From: an uncultured Clostridia bacterium
GTDB taxonomy: Bacteria; Bacillota; Clostridia; Oscillospirales; Acutalibacteraceae
Reading direction: 5' to 3'
Assembly (NCBI GenBank): GCA_904420015.1
Contig: CAJFTS010000030.1
Span: 26,898-90,897 of the forward strand
Length of the DNA stretch: 64,000 bases
Shown: piece by piece, positions 33,197 to 42,500 of the stretch
Layout of the letters: each line of letters begins with the position of its first letter
Position numbering within the stretch: the stretch's first letter is position 1
The notes under the pieces: model-generated
Seen by the model: the letters and a program-made list of their open reading frames with translations, nothing else
Told to the model about the DNA's origin: nothing
Databases searched by the model: none
Translations under genes and position numbers: made by a program

Positions 33197-34039
33197 CTAT
33201 TCGGAAGGAGTCTGGGAAGCGGCGGAGGGATCCTCATTTTCCTGCGGGGTGGCATCGGAGGAAGGGGGAGGTTCTACCGACTCGGTTGCCGCCTCCGATG
33301 GGAGGTCCGAGCTTTGGGTGGAATCCTCATACCACTCCCGCCCGGTATAGACGTTGGCGACCCCTTCGCCCAGTTCCTGCAGGCCGGAGTAGTTTACCAG
33401 GTTCAGCCGCACCGGTTCGGGCTTTTCAATTATATACTGCACGTAAAGCCGAGCGCCGGTCATCCGGTAATGCATGCTGCCGGGGCCGCCGGTAATGGTC
33501 AGGGAGCCCTCTGCGGCCACCACCTGGTTGATGTTGTCCCGGTACAGGGTGAGGAGCTGATCGGAAGCCTGCGCATCGTTATACCGAATGGTGATGACGC
33601 GGGTAACCCGCAGCTGATCGGAGGGAATGACCTTGATATCCGCGAGCGGGTCGTCCAGGGTTAGGGTGTTGACATTGGAAACGTCCACGTTGTCCGACTG
33701 GGTGGTGGAATAGGAATAGCGATCCAGCCGTTCCTCCATCCAGGTCTTGGCCAGGTCACTTTGAAAGACGCTGGTAATCCCGTACACAAACAGGCTGCCC
33801 ACCAGGATTAAGCAGACAAAGAAAATACTTAGGCCGTCGAATTGGATGCGCGGCTTTTCCTCCTTGGAAAAGTAGAGATACAAAAGCATCTCAATGCCGA
33901 GAAAGATCATGACGATGGGCCAGCCGATGGTCAAGGCCATGGAAAAGCTCAGGTCGGTAAAGTTGGACAAGAGAAGCAGCACGCCTGCTAAAATCAGGAT
34001 GACCGCCATGGAAATGTTGCCGACACGCCAGCGTTTCAT
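33197..34039 (-). CDS. LiaF-like membrane protein, end of the sigma-factor operon
   Basis: A 280-aa protein. Three or four N-terminal spans (about residues 10-95) resemble the LiaI/LiaF transmembrane region (GWPIVMIFLGIEMLLYLYF). An extracytoplasmic beta-rich region follows (about 110-230), and a Ser/Pro/Glu-rich tail. Its ATG overlaps the previous stop by 4 bp (ATGA). Relatives damp envelope-stress signalling, but the similarity here is only at the level of fold and hydropathy. It ends the operon that begins with an ECF sigma factor. Confidence 0.65.
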   Translation of the reverse strand: MKRWRVGNISMAVILILAGVLLLLSNFTDLSFSMALTIGWPIVMIFLGIEMLLYLYFSKEEKPRIQFDGLSIFFVCLILVGSLFVYGITSVFQSDLAKTWMEERLDRYSYSTTQSDNVDVSNVNTLTLDDPLADIKVIPSDQLRVTRVITIRYNDAQASDQLLTLYRDNINQVVAAEGSLTITGGPGSMHYRMTGARLYVQYIIEKPEPVRLNLVNYSGLQELGEGVANVYTGREWYEDSTQSSDLPSEAATESVEPPPSSDATPQENEDPSAASQTPSE

Positions 34040-34677
34040 TTGTTCTCCTCCTTTTCCTGGTCAAAGAGCTCCTGCTCGTAGTAGGGAACCGCCTTTTCGG
34101 ACCGGCCGGCCTTGGGCTTCGTCGCCTTGAGCAGACGGACGCCGCCGAAGATTAAGGCGCCGGCCACAACAATTTGCCAGAAAAGGTTGCGGATGGAGTA
34201 GATGAGGTTGAGAATTCGGTTCATCTGCTCGACCGAGTAGTGGTTGTAGGAAAAAATGATGTCGAGAACCATATCGAACAGATTGTTGAAGAGGAAAAGC
34301 GCGCCTAGAACAATCATGACCCATGCCAGAAGCTTGCCCCAGCCCTTTCCCTTGGGGGTAAGCTTATCGGGCAGATGGAGCCATTCAAAAATACCCAGGT
34401 TTTCCTGGGCCAGCAGCCTAGGATCCGCCAGCTGCTGGTTGATTAAATTCTTTTTGGTGACCGCATCAAAAATGCTGTAGCAGAAAAGGACCGGGAGGAA
34501 AAAGAGCAGCAGCGAGAAAATGTTCCCAATCAGGTTCACCGCAGCGCTGCTTAAAAAGATGGTGCCGAAAAAGAGAACCATCAGCTGAATTCCTTGCTTG
34601 ATCAGGCCCAGATACATGTGGCCTGCTCCCGGCAGGAAGGAAAAGAGAATGGTCAGGAAGGTACTTTTGATTTTCAT
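34036..34677 (-). CDS. Polytopic membrane protein with a TM2-like N-terminus
   Basis: A 213-aa membrane protein with about five hydrophobic segments. The N-terminal motif SFLPGAGHMYLGLIKQGIQL looks like the TM2 domain turn (P-G-x-G-x-x-Y-x-G). The C-terminal tail is charged. It overlaps the anti-sigma gene by 4 bp upstream and the LiaF-like gene by 4 bp downstream, so the four genes are tightly coupled. Its function is unknown; it is presumably part of the envelope response controlled by the sigma factor. Confidence 0.7.
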   Translation of the reverse strand: MKIKSTFLTILFSFLPGAGHMYLGLIKQGIQLMVLFFGTIFLSSAAVNLIGNIFSLLLFFLPVLFCYSIFDAVTKKNLINQQLADPRLLAQENLGIFEWLHLPDKLTPKGKGWGKLLAWVMIVLGALFLFNNLFDMVLDIIFSYNHYSVEQMNRILNLIYSIRNLFWQIVVAGALIFGGVRLLKATKPKAGRSEKAVPYYEQELFDQEKEENK

Positions 34678-35240
34678 TGCTTCGTCTCCTTTTCGGATTG
34701 AGATGAGGGTTTGGAGCTGCCGCCCTTGAGCCAGTCGGCCAAAATGTCCTGCAGCTTGGTTTTCTGAGCGTCCTTGTCTGTTATTTGCGGGTTAAGCAAC
34801 GGATCCTCTTTGTCCGGGGATTTGGGCGCGGCGATGGAGTTGAGCCCTGCGGTAATCTGCCCGGTCCATTCGGTCAGCGCGGTAGCGCTGGCGGGCAGGG
34901 CCTGGGCCAAGCCTTCGCCGAGATTTGTGAAAGCGCCGGTGAAGGTGATGACCAGCGTAGCGGCGGCCGCCGCCGCGTAGCACCAGATCATCCTCCTGCG
35001 AAATTGTGGCGTTACCGTTTTGAGCATCGGCCGGGGAGCGGGCCTGTCTGCGGGCAGGGAATCCATCACCTCGGCGGTGAAGTCCACCTGCAAGACCTCC
35101 TGTTCGGCGAGAAGGCTGGTAAACCGCTCCAGACAGTCGTCACAGCCAAAAAGATGCGCCTCCATCTCCTCGCGGCTTTCCCCGTCAAGCGCGTCATTTA
35201 TGTATTGCAGCCATTGCTCCTTGTCGTAATGCTTCGTCAC
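34674..35240 (-). CDS. Anti-sigma factor with zinc-finger domain
   Basis: A 188-aa protein. The N-terminal HCC motif HLFGCDDC (His and two Cys, about residues 29-36) marks a zinc-binding anti-sigma domain. One membrane span follows (about 95-115), then an extracytoplasmic tail rich in charged and Ser residues. The GTG at 35240 follows GGGGTG with 6-nt spacing; GTG at 35249 lacks a site. The gene overlaps the sigma gene by about 47 bp, so the sigma factor and its inhibitor are made together. It should hold the sigma factor at the membrane until a signal arrives. Confidence 0.88.
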   Translation of the reverse strand: MTKHYDKEQWLQYINDALDGESREEMEAHLFGCDDCLERFTSLLAEQEVLQVDFTAEVMDSLPADRPAPRPMLKTVTPQFRRRMIWCYAAAAAATLVITFTGAFTNLGEGLAQALPASATALTEWTGQITAGLNSIAAPKSPDKEDPLLNPQITDKDAQKTKLQDILADWLKGGSSKPSSQSEKETKQ

Positions 35241-35775
35241 AATTTTCACCCCACTTTCGTTTGATCATCTGTTTGGCCCGGTATAGCTGGGATTCTACGG
35301 TTTTTTGGGCCTGCCCGGTGAGCGCAGCGATCTGCGCGATGCTGCGCCCTTCCATGTGCCGCAGCCGGATGACCCTGGCGTACCGCTGCGGCAGGCCGTC
35401 GATGACGGCAAGCAGCTTTTGATAGTCGTCATGAATCTCCACATCCTCTTCAAATTCGCCTCCGGACGGTTCGTTCCCGTTTTCCAAAAGCTCCGTAGTA
35501 TGCTGAAGATGCCGGGTCCATTTTCGTTTGACGTCGATCGCCTTGTTGGTTGCGATGCGGCAGATCCAGGTTTTAAACCCGCGTCCCTCATATCGGTCCA
35601 ACGACAGGTAGGCGTGGATAAATGCCTCCTGGGCGACGTTTTCCGCTTCCATTTCATCTCGCAGGATGGAATAAGCGATGGAATAGAGCAGGCCCTGGTA
35701 CTGCTTGACGATTTCTTCAAACAGCTCTTTTTCGCCGGATAAGATCCGTGCGACCAGATCATCTGCATTGGCCAT
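35194..35775 (-). CDS. ECF-type RNA polymerase sigma factor
   Basis: A 193-aa sigma-70 family factor. Region 2: LFEEIVKQYQGLLYSIAYSIL, then DEMEAENVAQEAFIHAY and FKTWICRIATNKAIDVKR. Region 4: LPQRYARVIRLRHMEGRSIAQIA and the recognition helix GQAQKTVESQLYRAKQ. These are typical of the SigW-like ECF group. The ATG at 35775 follows GGGAGG. It heads a four-gene operon with its anti-sigma factor and two membrane proteins. A TATACT-like -10 is upstream (about 35820), but no clear autoregulatory ECF promoter could be fixed. Confidence 0.93.
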   Translation of the reverse strand: MANADDLVARILSGEKELFEEIVKQYQGLLYSIAYSILRDEMEAENVAQEAFIHAYLSLDRYEGRGFKTWICRIATNKAIDVKRKWTRHLQHTTELLENGNEPSGGEFEEDVEIHDDYQKLLAVIDGLPQRYARVIRLRHMEGRSIAQIAALTGQAQKTVESQLYRAKQMIKRKWGENCDEALRQGAMAAIHK

Positions 35776-36058
35776 CGGCTTTCCTCCCATCCTTCGAGTT
35801 TTTGTTTTCCTGGTACCAGTATAATAGACGCTTAGGCAAAAGAAAACCCTGCAAATTTACACATGGAAATGCGCGGCAAAAGAGCAAAGAGGGGCTCTTT
35901 CAAAATTGGCAGGACGGACGGCGGTATACGGCGGACAAGTCCCGCATAGAATTGAGTGGTGCAGGCTGTACAAAAGGGATGATCCGAGCGCGATTGCGCA
36001 ATTCAGACGATAAGAATTCATGTAATGAGAATTTTTTTATGAAATGCGCTGTTTTTTC

Positions 36059-36087
36059 TTGAAATACATAGGCAAATGCGCTATAAT
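36059..36087 (+). promoter_or_regulatory. Promoter of the EF-G-like gene
   Basis: TTGAAA (36059-36064), 17-nt spacer, TATAAT (36082-36087), giving a leader of about 93 nt. The stretch 35776-36058 ahead of it holds no gene that I support. Confidence 0.8.
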
Positions 36088-36186
36088 TGTTTCCGTCGGT
36101 ATTTTGGAACTGTGAAACATGGCGATACCGAAACGGCAAGGATGCCAAGTTCGTGCAAATAAACACATCGGAAGGGGAATCTTACC

Positions 36187-38250
36187 TTGAAACAGTATTC
36201 GGCCAAAGACATTCGAAATGTTGTTCTGACAGGACATGGCGACTCGGGAAAGACCTCTCTGGCAGAGGCCATGTTGTTTCTCGCAGGTGCGACGGACCGT
36301 TTGGGCAAAGTAGCCGACGGCAACACCGTGTGCGACTTTGACCCGGAGGAAATTAAGCGCAAAACTTCCGTTTCCACGGCGGTTGCGCCGCTGGAATGGT
36401 TGAATAAAAAGATCAACGTCATCGACACCCCCGGCCTGTTCGACTTTGCAGGAGGCCTGTGCGAGGGCTTCCGCGCGGCGGAGCTGGCGGTAATTGTGGT
36501 ATCCGGCAAGACCGGCGCCTCGGTGGGCGCGGAAAAGGGCTACCAGGCGGCGCAGAAGAGAGGCATTCCGAAATACTTCTTTGTCAGCCGCCTCGACGAG
36601 GAAAACAGCGATTTCTTCAAAAGCTACCAGTCCCTTAAAGACGCCTTCGGCGTGACGGTCTGCCCGATTATCATGCCCCATGTGGACAACGGCAAGATCG
36701 ACTGCTTTGTGGATCTGCTGAAGATGAAGGCTTATTCCTGCAGCGGCGGCAAGCGCCATGAGGTGCCGCTCCCCGACATAGACGACCGTCTGCGGGAGAT
36801 GCGCGACGCCATTGCCGAGGCGGTGGCGCAGACCAGCGAAGAGCTGATGGACAAATACTTCAGCGGGGAGGAGTTTACCTCCGAGGAGCTGATTGCCGGC
36901 GTATCCTCCGGCGTAAGGAACGGGGAAATCACCCCGGTGCTGGGCGGCTCGGCCGCCACCCTTGACGGCGTCGGCCTGCTGATGGACAATATTGTTTCCC
37001 TGGCCCCCTCTGCAGAGGAAGGGGCCGGCGAGATGGGGGAGACCCCTTCCGGCGATATGGTGGAGCTGAAGGTAGCGGAAAGCGAGCCGACCGCCGCCAT
37101 CGTTTTCAAAACCGTGGCCGATCCCTTTGTGGGCAAGCTCTCTTATTTTAAGGTTATTTCCGGGAAAATGACCCCGGAGACCCAGATGGTCAATTCCCGC
37201 ACCGGCGCGACCGAAAAGATCGGCAAGCTGCTTACCGTCCGCGGCAAAAAACAGGAGGACACGCCTTGTGTGGTGGCGGGCGATATCGGCGCGGTGGCCA
37301 AGCTCACCTCCGCCAACACCGGCGACACCCTGGCGGCGGTTTCCCGTCCGGTGACCCTGGCGGGCATTGATTTCCCGGCGCCCAGCCTTTCCAAGGCGGT
37401 TACCCCCAAGGCCAAGGGGGACGAAGAAAAGATCGCGGCAGGGCTGACGAGACTCAAGGAGGAAGATCCCACCATTCAGGTGGAGAACAACATCGAAACC
37501 CACCAGATGGTTCTCAGCGGTTTGGGCGAGCAGCATCTGGATGTAATTGTGTCCAAGCTCAAGCAGAAATTCGGCGTGGATGTGGAGCTGTCCGCTCCCC
37601 GTGTGGCGTATCGGGAAACCATCCGCAAGAAGGTCAAGGTACAGGGGCGGCATAAGAAGCAGTCGGGCGGCCATGGGCAGTTCGGCGATGTGTGGATTGA
37701 GTTTGAGCCCTGTGACGGGGATGATCTGGTGTTTGAGGAGAAGGTATTCGGCGGCGCGGTGCCCAAGAATTTCTTCCCAGCGGTGGAAAAGGGACTGCGC
37801 GACTGCGTACAGGCGGGCGTGCTGGCCGGATACCCCATGGTCGGCCTGAAGGCGACCTTGGTAGACGGCTCCTATCACCCGGTGGACTCTTCGGAAATGT
37901 CCTTTAAAATGGCGGCAAGCCTTGCATATAAGGCGGGAATTCCCCAGGCGAGCCCGGTTCTTCTCGAACCCATCGGCAGCCTGAAGGTTTACGTACCGGA
38001 AGCGAAAATGGGCGACATCATCGGTGAGGTCAACAAGCGCCGGGGCCGTGTGCTGGGTATGGATGCGGGGCCGGACGGCCTGCAGGAGATCAGCGCCGAG
38101 GTGCCGATTGCGGAAATGGCGGATTTCACCACCTATCTGCGGCAGGTGGCCCATGGACGCGGCTCCTTTACCCTTGCCTTTGAACGGTATGAGGAAGCGC
38201 CTCCCTTTGTGGCACAGAAGGTCATTGAGGAAACGAAGAAGGACGAATAA
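36187..38250 (+). CDS. EF-G-like translational GTPase with altered G3 and G4 motifs
   Basis: A 687-aa protein with the five-domain EF-G plan: GTPase (1-270), beta-barrel domain II, domain III, domain IV (about 460-590) and domain V. G1 is GHGDSGKT (residues 16-23). G3 is DTPGLFDF (80-87), so the catalytic His of canonical DTPGHVDF is Leu84. The G4 motif NKxD is replaced by SRLD (134-137). Such variants mark the EF-G-like paralogues found in many Clostridia beside a normal fusA. Their exact role is unclear (translation recovery or ribosome recycling proposed for relatives). The TTG start follows GGAAGGGG. A normal fusA must be elsewhere. Not tetracycline resistance: length and motifs differ from Tet(M). 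Confidence 0.88.
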   Translation: MKQYSAKDIRNVVLTGHGDSGKTSLAEAMLFLAGATDRLGKVADGNTVCDFDPEEIKRKTSVSTAVAPLEWLNKKINVIDTPGLFDFAGGLCEGFRAAELAVIVVSGKTGASVGAEKGYQAAQKRGIPKYFFVSRLDEENSDFFKSYQSLKDAFGVTVCPIIMPHVDNGKIDCFVDLLKMKAYSCSGGKRHEVPLPDIDDRLREMRDAIAEAVAQTSEELMDKYFSGEEFTSEELIAGVSSGVRNGEITPVLGGSAATLDGVGLLMDNIVSLAPSAEEGAGEMGETPSGDMVELKVAESEPTAAIVFKTVADPFVGKLSYFKVISGKMTPETQMVNSRTGATEKIGKLLTVRGKKQEDTPCVVAGDIGAVAKLTSANTGDTLAAVSRPVTLAGIDFPAPSLSKAVTPKAKGDEEKIAAGLTRLKEEDPTIQVENNIETHQMVLSGLGEQHLDVIVSKLKQKFGVDVELSAPRVAYRETIRKKVKVQGRHKKQSGGHGQFGDVWIEFEPCDGDDLVFEEKVFGGAVPKNFFPAVEKGLRDCVQAGVLAGYPMVGLKATLVDGSYHPVDSSEMSFKMAASLAYKAGIPQASPVLLEPIGSLKVYVPEAKMGDIIGEVNKRRGRVLGMDAGPDGLQEISAEVPIAEMADFTTYLRQVAHGRGSFTLAFERYEEAPPFVAQKVIEETKKDE

Positions 38251-38265
38251 TTGGGATTATAATAG

Positions 38266-38304
38266 AAAACCGCCCTGCCCGGTTACCGGGCAGGGCGGTT
38301 TTCG
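38266..38304 (+). terminator. Terminator of the EF-G-like gene
   Basis: AAAACCGCCCTGCCCGG and CCGGGCAGGGCGGTTTT form a 17-bp stem. The stretch beyond it to 38657 holds no gene that I can support. Confidence 0.95.
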
Positions 38305-38657
38305 TTTGTAGCTTAAACGGGAAACCTCGGCTGTGGCCGGAGAGAAGAAAAAGCTTGCGCTTCCCCGCATAGAGTGAAACGGATGAAAGGAATCAATTTC
38401 GCCCGGAGCAAAAAGCGATCGGGATCGACCGGCTTTCCCCGTGGAAGGGCGTGCGATGCAACCGGCCGTTTTTCGCCGCCTCTTAGTAGGCCGGCCGGTA
38501 TCATGCCCTTTCAAGGCTCTGTGCATATCGCGCGTTTCACACCCTATTTCGATTGGTTCTTTCTGCCCACTGGTTTGAAAGAGGACGGTTTTCATGTAAA
38601 TGGGCGCCGCGCTCAATGAAAAAAGCCGCAGGAAAAGGGGCGGGCGTCGATTCCGGC

Positions 38658-39245
38658 TCATTGGGCCGGATGCGGCTCAGCCGATTCCGGAAGGGCGGAC
38701 GGGGTGTAGGGGTAGGGCCGTGTATAGGGGCCCCTCTCGGATGGATCGGAGGCGTAGGTAAGGGTGCCGTGTTCCGCTAGATAATAGTAGATTTCCTTCA
38801 TAAGATCATCCATGCGGTTCAGATCATCTACGGAATATCCGCCGGTGATACATGGCTTATCATATCCATCGAAGCAGGAAAAGCCGGATTCCGGAATATA
38901 TCGAATGCGGCCTCCATTATCTTTGACGGTAAATTCCAAACCGAAACTCCATCCGCCTGTCATATTCCATATTGTCTTGATGCGCGGACCTCGTTGAAAA
39001 CGGAAGGTGTCCAATTCCTCAAGAACCTGAGCAATGTATGCGGTATCATGGGTCTCATAACGGGCGTCGTTAAGCCCTGTAAGGATCTCCATAGATTCGA
39101 TTTCTTCCGGCTGTAGGGTAACGGCGTCGGAAAAGCCGATGTTTGCGTATAAAGCATAATCCACCGCGTACCAGATTCCGCCTATGAAAAGCATCAGCAA
39201 CAGAACAAGAAGGATCCGGTGCGGCTTCCGCGACCCTTTTTTCAT
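38658..39245 (-). CDS. Hypothetical protein with one N-terminal membrane anchor
   Basis: A 195-aa protein that I do not recognise. A Lys/Arg-rich start (MKKGSRKPHR) leads into one membrane span (about 11-32). The rest is a mixed globular domain with repeated aromatic residues and a final Pro/Ser/Glu-rich tail. The ATG at 39245 lies 9 nt after AAGGAG. It is between convergent or unrelated genes, with the thioesterase upstream on the same strand separated by a terminator. Probably an extracytoplasmic, anchored protein. Confidence 0.7.
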   Translation of the reverse strand: MKKGSRKPHRILLVLLLMLFIGGIWYAVDYALYANIGFSDAVTLQPEEIESMEILTGLNDARYETHDTAYIAQVLEELDTFRFQRGPRIKTIWNMTGGWSFGLEFTVKDNGGRIRYIPESGFSCFDGYDKPCITGGYSVDDLNRMDDLMKEIYYYLAEHGTLTYASDPSERGPYTRPYPYTPSALPESAEPHPAQ

Positions 39246-39304
39246 AGCATCGACTCCTTTGAAATCCCCTTGGCGGCATTCGGCAGATACCAAGAGAATC
39301 AAGC

Positions 39305-39340
39305 AAAAATCGCCTGCCTTTATAGGCGGGCGATTCTTCT
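39305..39340 (-). terminator. Terminator of the thioesterase gene
   Basis: On the minus strand AATCGCCCGCCT pairs with AGGCAGGCGATT (one mismatch), followed by TTTTGC. Confidence 0.85.
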
Positions 39341-39342
39341 CG

Positions 39343-40110
39343 CTATCGGGTTTCCTCCACCGTGCAGCGCCCCTCAAAGCAGACGCCCCGCTGGGTCACG
39401 CCGCGAAACAGGAAGGCGTTTTCTCCGCTCTCATCCGCCCCGGCGTGGATGGCAATGTTTTCCCCTTCTCTGGCTTCCCTCAGAAAGGAAATCTGGTATC
39501 CGGTCAGAACCCGTCCATCCATGCCGCCGGGAATAAAATCGGTCAGCAGGTCGGCATAGACGGTATTGTTGAGATGGGCATTATAATCCGTATCCGAATA
39601 ACGCACGGTGCGCACCCCTGCTTGGGGAAGGCCGTCCGGGATGGAGAGCTTGCCCGGGTCGGGTGCGCCGACCTGCTGCTCCGGTTGCATGTGAATGTCG
39701 TACTTTTCAAAGAATGCCTTCGGGCGCAGCACCCGGTGGGTGTGTGGGTCGATCATGGCGAAGATGGTGACCGAATCCGCAACCGTCTCCCCGTTTCCAT
39801 CTACGAAACGGTAGCAGCGGATAAATTGAGCGCCCTTGTTTTCCCGGTGCCAGGTGGTCAGTTGGAAATCCTCGCCTAAGATGAGCGGGCGGTAGATCTT
39901 ACAGCTGGTGCGGGAGAGCACGAACACCAATCCGTTTTCATATAGCTGGCTGTAAGACATATTTCCGCCCGACAGGTGCAGTTCCCCCGCCTCCTGCTGG
40001 TATTTGAGGATGGAGGAGGGCTTTAGATGCCGGTGCTGGTCCCCGTCAAAGGTTCCCACATGCCCGGGCATGGTATATTGCGGCGGGTAGCCGCCGATTC
40101 TTTCGCTCAT
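39343..40110 (-). CDS. Acyl-ACP thioesterase, double hotdog fold
   Basis: A 255-aa enzyme that releases fatty acids from acyl carrier protein. It has two hotdog halves: the first with TFDGDQHRHLKPSSILKYQQEA, the second with RYSDTDYNAHLNNTVYADLL (family motif with Asn and His active-site residues, about 178-190). The ATG at 40110 follows AAGGGGG. It lies just downstream of clpE on the same strand with a 12-bp gap, so it may be cotranscribed. It resembles the bacterial FatA-like group (Acyl-ACP_TE). Confidence 0.88.
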   Translation of the reverse strand: MSERIGGYPPQYTMPGHVGTFDGDQHRHLKPSSILKYQQEAGELHLSGGNMSYSQLYENGLVFVLSRTSCKIYRPLILGEDFQLTTWHRENKGAQFIRCYRFVDGNGETVADSVTIFAMIDPHTHRVLRPKAFFEKYDIHMQPEQQVGAPDPGKLSIPDGLPQAGVRTVRYSDTDYNAHLNNTVYADLLTDFIPGGMDGRVLTGYQISFLREAREGENIAIHAGADESGENAFLFRGVTQRGVCFEGRCTVEETR

Positions 40111-40122
40111 AAAAACGCCCCC

Positions 40123-42420
40123 TTACCCTGCCGTAACCGATACGTGCTCTTCGTCCGCCTGGAGCTTGAGTGCCGTGGGCGGATTGTCGCACTGCTCCAC
40201 CAGCAGGGTGGCAATCCGGTCCTCCACCTCCCGGCGGATGATGCTGCGCAGATCCCGCGCGCCATGCTTGCCGTGGCCGGCCAGCTTTGCCACCAAGGCG
40301 GGAACGCCGTCCTCCCAGGAGAGGGTGATGCCCTTTTCGCTCACCGCTTCCTGCAATTCTCCCAGCATCAGCCCGGCGATCTTTTCCAAATCCGCCGCGT
40401 CCAACGGACGGAATACCACAATCTCGTCCACTCGGCTCATAAATTCCGGACGCAAAAAATCGGACAGGGCCTTGAGCGCCCGGTCGCGGCTGGCGCTGTA
40501 AGCGGATTTGGCGAAGCCCAGAGCATTGGTATCCCGGCTGCCGGCATTGGAGGTCATGACAATGACCGTGTTTTCAAAGTTGACGGTGCGGCCATGGGCG
40601 TCGGTCACCTTGCCCTCGTCGAGGATTTGCAGCAGAATATTCATCACATCCGGATGCGCCTTCTCGATTTCGTCAAACAGTAAAACCGAATAAGGCTTGC
40701 GGCGGACCTTCTCGGTCAGCTGCCCCGCTTCGTCGTAGCCCACATAGCCCGGAGGGGAGCCGATGATGCGGGAGACTGAATGCTTCTCCATAAACTCCGA
40801 CATGTCCAGACGGATCAAGGTTTCCGGCGTGTCGAACAGCTCTGCCGCCAGCACCTTCACCAGCTCCGTTTTGCCCACGCCGGTGGGCCCCACAAAGATA
40901 AAGGACGCCGGCCGGCGGCGGGTGCTGATCTGTACCCGGCTGCGGCGCACGGCGGCGGACACGGCCGAAACCGCCTCCGGCTGGCCGATGATCTTTTTGC
41001 TGAGCGCTTCCTCCAGATGCCCCAGCCGCTTGAGCTCCGACTGCTCCACCCGGGAGGCCGGAATTCCCGTCCACAGCTCCACCACCTTAGCCAGGTCGCC
41101 CTTGTTGACGGCATTGCTCAGCGCGGTGGGGGCCAGCTCGTCGATTTTGGTTTTCAGCTGGGCAATCTCCGCCCGCACCGAGGCGAGCGTTTCATAATCG
41201 GTAAACTCCGGATCCTCCGCCATGCTTTCTTCCCGTTCCCCCAGTTCCTTAACCCGTTCCACCGCCTTGTCGTATTCCAAAATGACGGTATTGCGCAAGG
41301 AAGCATGGGCGCAGGCTTCGTCAAGCAGGTCGATGGCCTTGTCGGGAAGAAAGCGGTCGGTGATATACCGTTCGGAAAGGGAGACGGCGTAGGTGAGCAA
41401 GGGGTCCGGGATGGAAACGCGATGGTAACCCTCGTAATAATGCTTGATGCCCTTGAGCATCTCCACCGTTTCCTTTAGAGAAGGCTCCTCCACCGTCACC
41501 GGCTGGAACCGGCGTTCCAAAGCGGAATCCTTCTCAATGTATTTGCGGTATTCGGTGAAGGTGGTCGCGCCGATCACCTGGATCTCCCCGCGGGACAGGG
41601 CGGGCTTGAGGATATTGGCGGCGTTCATGGAGCCCTCCGCGTCGCCGGTGCCCACCAGATTGTGCACCTCGTCAATAAAGAGGATCACGTTGCCGTCCGC
41701 CTTCACCTCGTCGATGAGACCTTTGATGCGGCTTTCAAATTGGCCGCGGAATTGGGTGCCCGCCACCAAAGCCGTCAGGTCCAGCAGATGGATTTCCTTT
41801 TTCGCCAGCCGCATGGGAACGTCCCCCGCCGCGATGCGAAGGGCGAGGCCCTCGGCAATGGCGGTTTTGCCCACGCCCGGCTCACCGATCAGGCAAGGGT
41901 TATTCTTAGTGCGCCTGGACAGAATCTGAATCACCCGGTAAATCTGCTGATCCCGGCCTATGATCGCATCCAGCTCGCCCCGCTTGGCCTTGCCGGTCAG
42001 GTTGGTGCAGTACATATCCAAATATTTGCGCTTTTTCTCGTGCTTTTCCTTCCCTCGGCGCCCCCGCTTGGGGGGGGTGGATTCTTCGTCCACCTCTCCG
42101 ACCACATGGGCCAAATCCTCCTCGTCCGAGCCCGGCTGGGCGCCGAACAGGTTTTGCAGGAACGGATAGGTGGCGGCGCCTCCCGGCTCGAAGCTTCCGT
42201 CCTCCTGGCCTTCGCCGGCGTTTATCATATCCATCATCTGTTCGCTTAAATTTTCAATATCCGAATCGCTCACGCCCATTTTGTCCATCAAATCGTTGAC
42301 CGGCTTGATGCCAAGCTCCTTGGCGCATACCAGGCAAAGCCCTTCGTTGAAGCTTTTATCGCCTTCCATGCGGGTGATGAACACAACCGCCATTCGTTTT
42401 TTACATCTGCTGCACATCAT
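40123..42420 (-). CDS. clpE: ClpE-type AAA+ chaperone/protease ATPase subunit
   Basis: A 765-aa Clp/Hsp100 unfoldase that feeds proteins to ClpP. The N-terminus carries a zinc finger with CSRC (3-6) and CLVC (29-32), the ClpE mark in place of the double Clp-N domain of ClpC. A Glu/Gly-rich linker follows. AAA-1 has Walker A GEPGVGKTA (179-187). A short middle domain carries KTKIDELA. AAA-2 has GPTGVGKTE (about 510) and EIEKAHPDVM. There is no ClpP-binding IGF/LGF loop that I can pin down. GGGGG lies 9 nt before the first of two Met codons. No CtsR operator was recognised upstream. Confidence 0.9.
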   Translation of the reverse strand: MMCSRCKKRMAVVFITRMEGDKSFNEGLCLVCAKELGIKPVNDLMDKMGVSDSDIENLSEQMMDMINAGEGQEDGSFEPGGAATYPFLQNLFGAQPGSDEEDLAHVVGEVDEESTPPKRGRRGKEKHEKKRKYLDMYCTNLTGKAKRGELDAIIGRDQQIYRVIQILSRRTKNNPCLIGEPGVGKTAIAEGLALRIAAGDVPMRLAKKEIHLLDLTALVAGTQFRGQFESRIKGLIDEVKADGNVILFIDEVHNLVGTGDAEGSMNAANILKPALSRGEIQVIGATTFTEYRKYIEKDSALERRFQPVTVEEPSLKETVEMLKGIKHYYEGYHRVSIPDPLLTYAVSLSERYITDRFLPDKAIDLLDEACAHASLRNTVILEYDKAVERVKELGEREESMAEDPEFTDYETLASVRAEIAQLKTKIDELAPTALSNAVNKGDLAKVVELWTGIPASRVEQSELKRLGHLEEALSKKIIGQPEAVSAVSAAVRRSRVQISTRRRPASFIFVGPTGVGKTELVKVLAAELFDTPETLIRLDMSEFMEKHSVSRIIGSPPGYVGYDEAGQLTEKVRRKPYSVLLFDEIEKAHPDVMNILLQILDEGKVTDAHGRTVNFENTVIVMTSNAGSRDTNALGFAKSAYSASRDRALKALSDFLRPEFMSRVDEIVVFRPLDAADLEKIAGLMLGELQEAVSEKGITLSWEDGVPALVAKLAGHGKHGARDLRSIIRREVEDRIATLLVEQCDNPPTALKLQADEEHVSVTAG

Positions 42421-42500
42421 GTTTGATTACCCCCAGTGCGTCCCAGAAAGACGCGGTACAAATAGTGGAGAGACTGGCTTTTCTTAGTAAGCCGATGGAG

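Noticed and set aside
36187..38250. Tet(M)-type ribosomal protection gene
   Set aside because: The protein has the five-domain EF-G-like plan with different G3 and G4 motifs and no mobile-element context.
38257..38661. Minus-strand frame downstream of the EF-G-like gene
   Set aside because: It runs through a terminator hairpin, is rich in Arg and Ser, and has no start signal.
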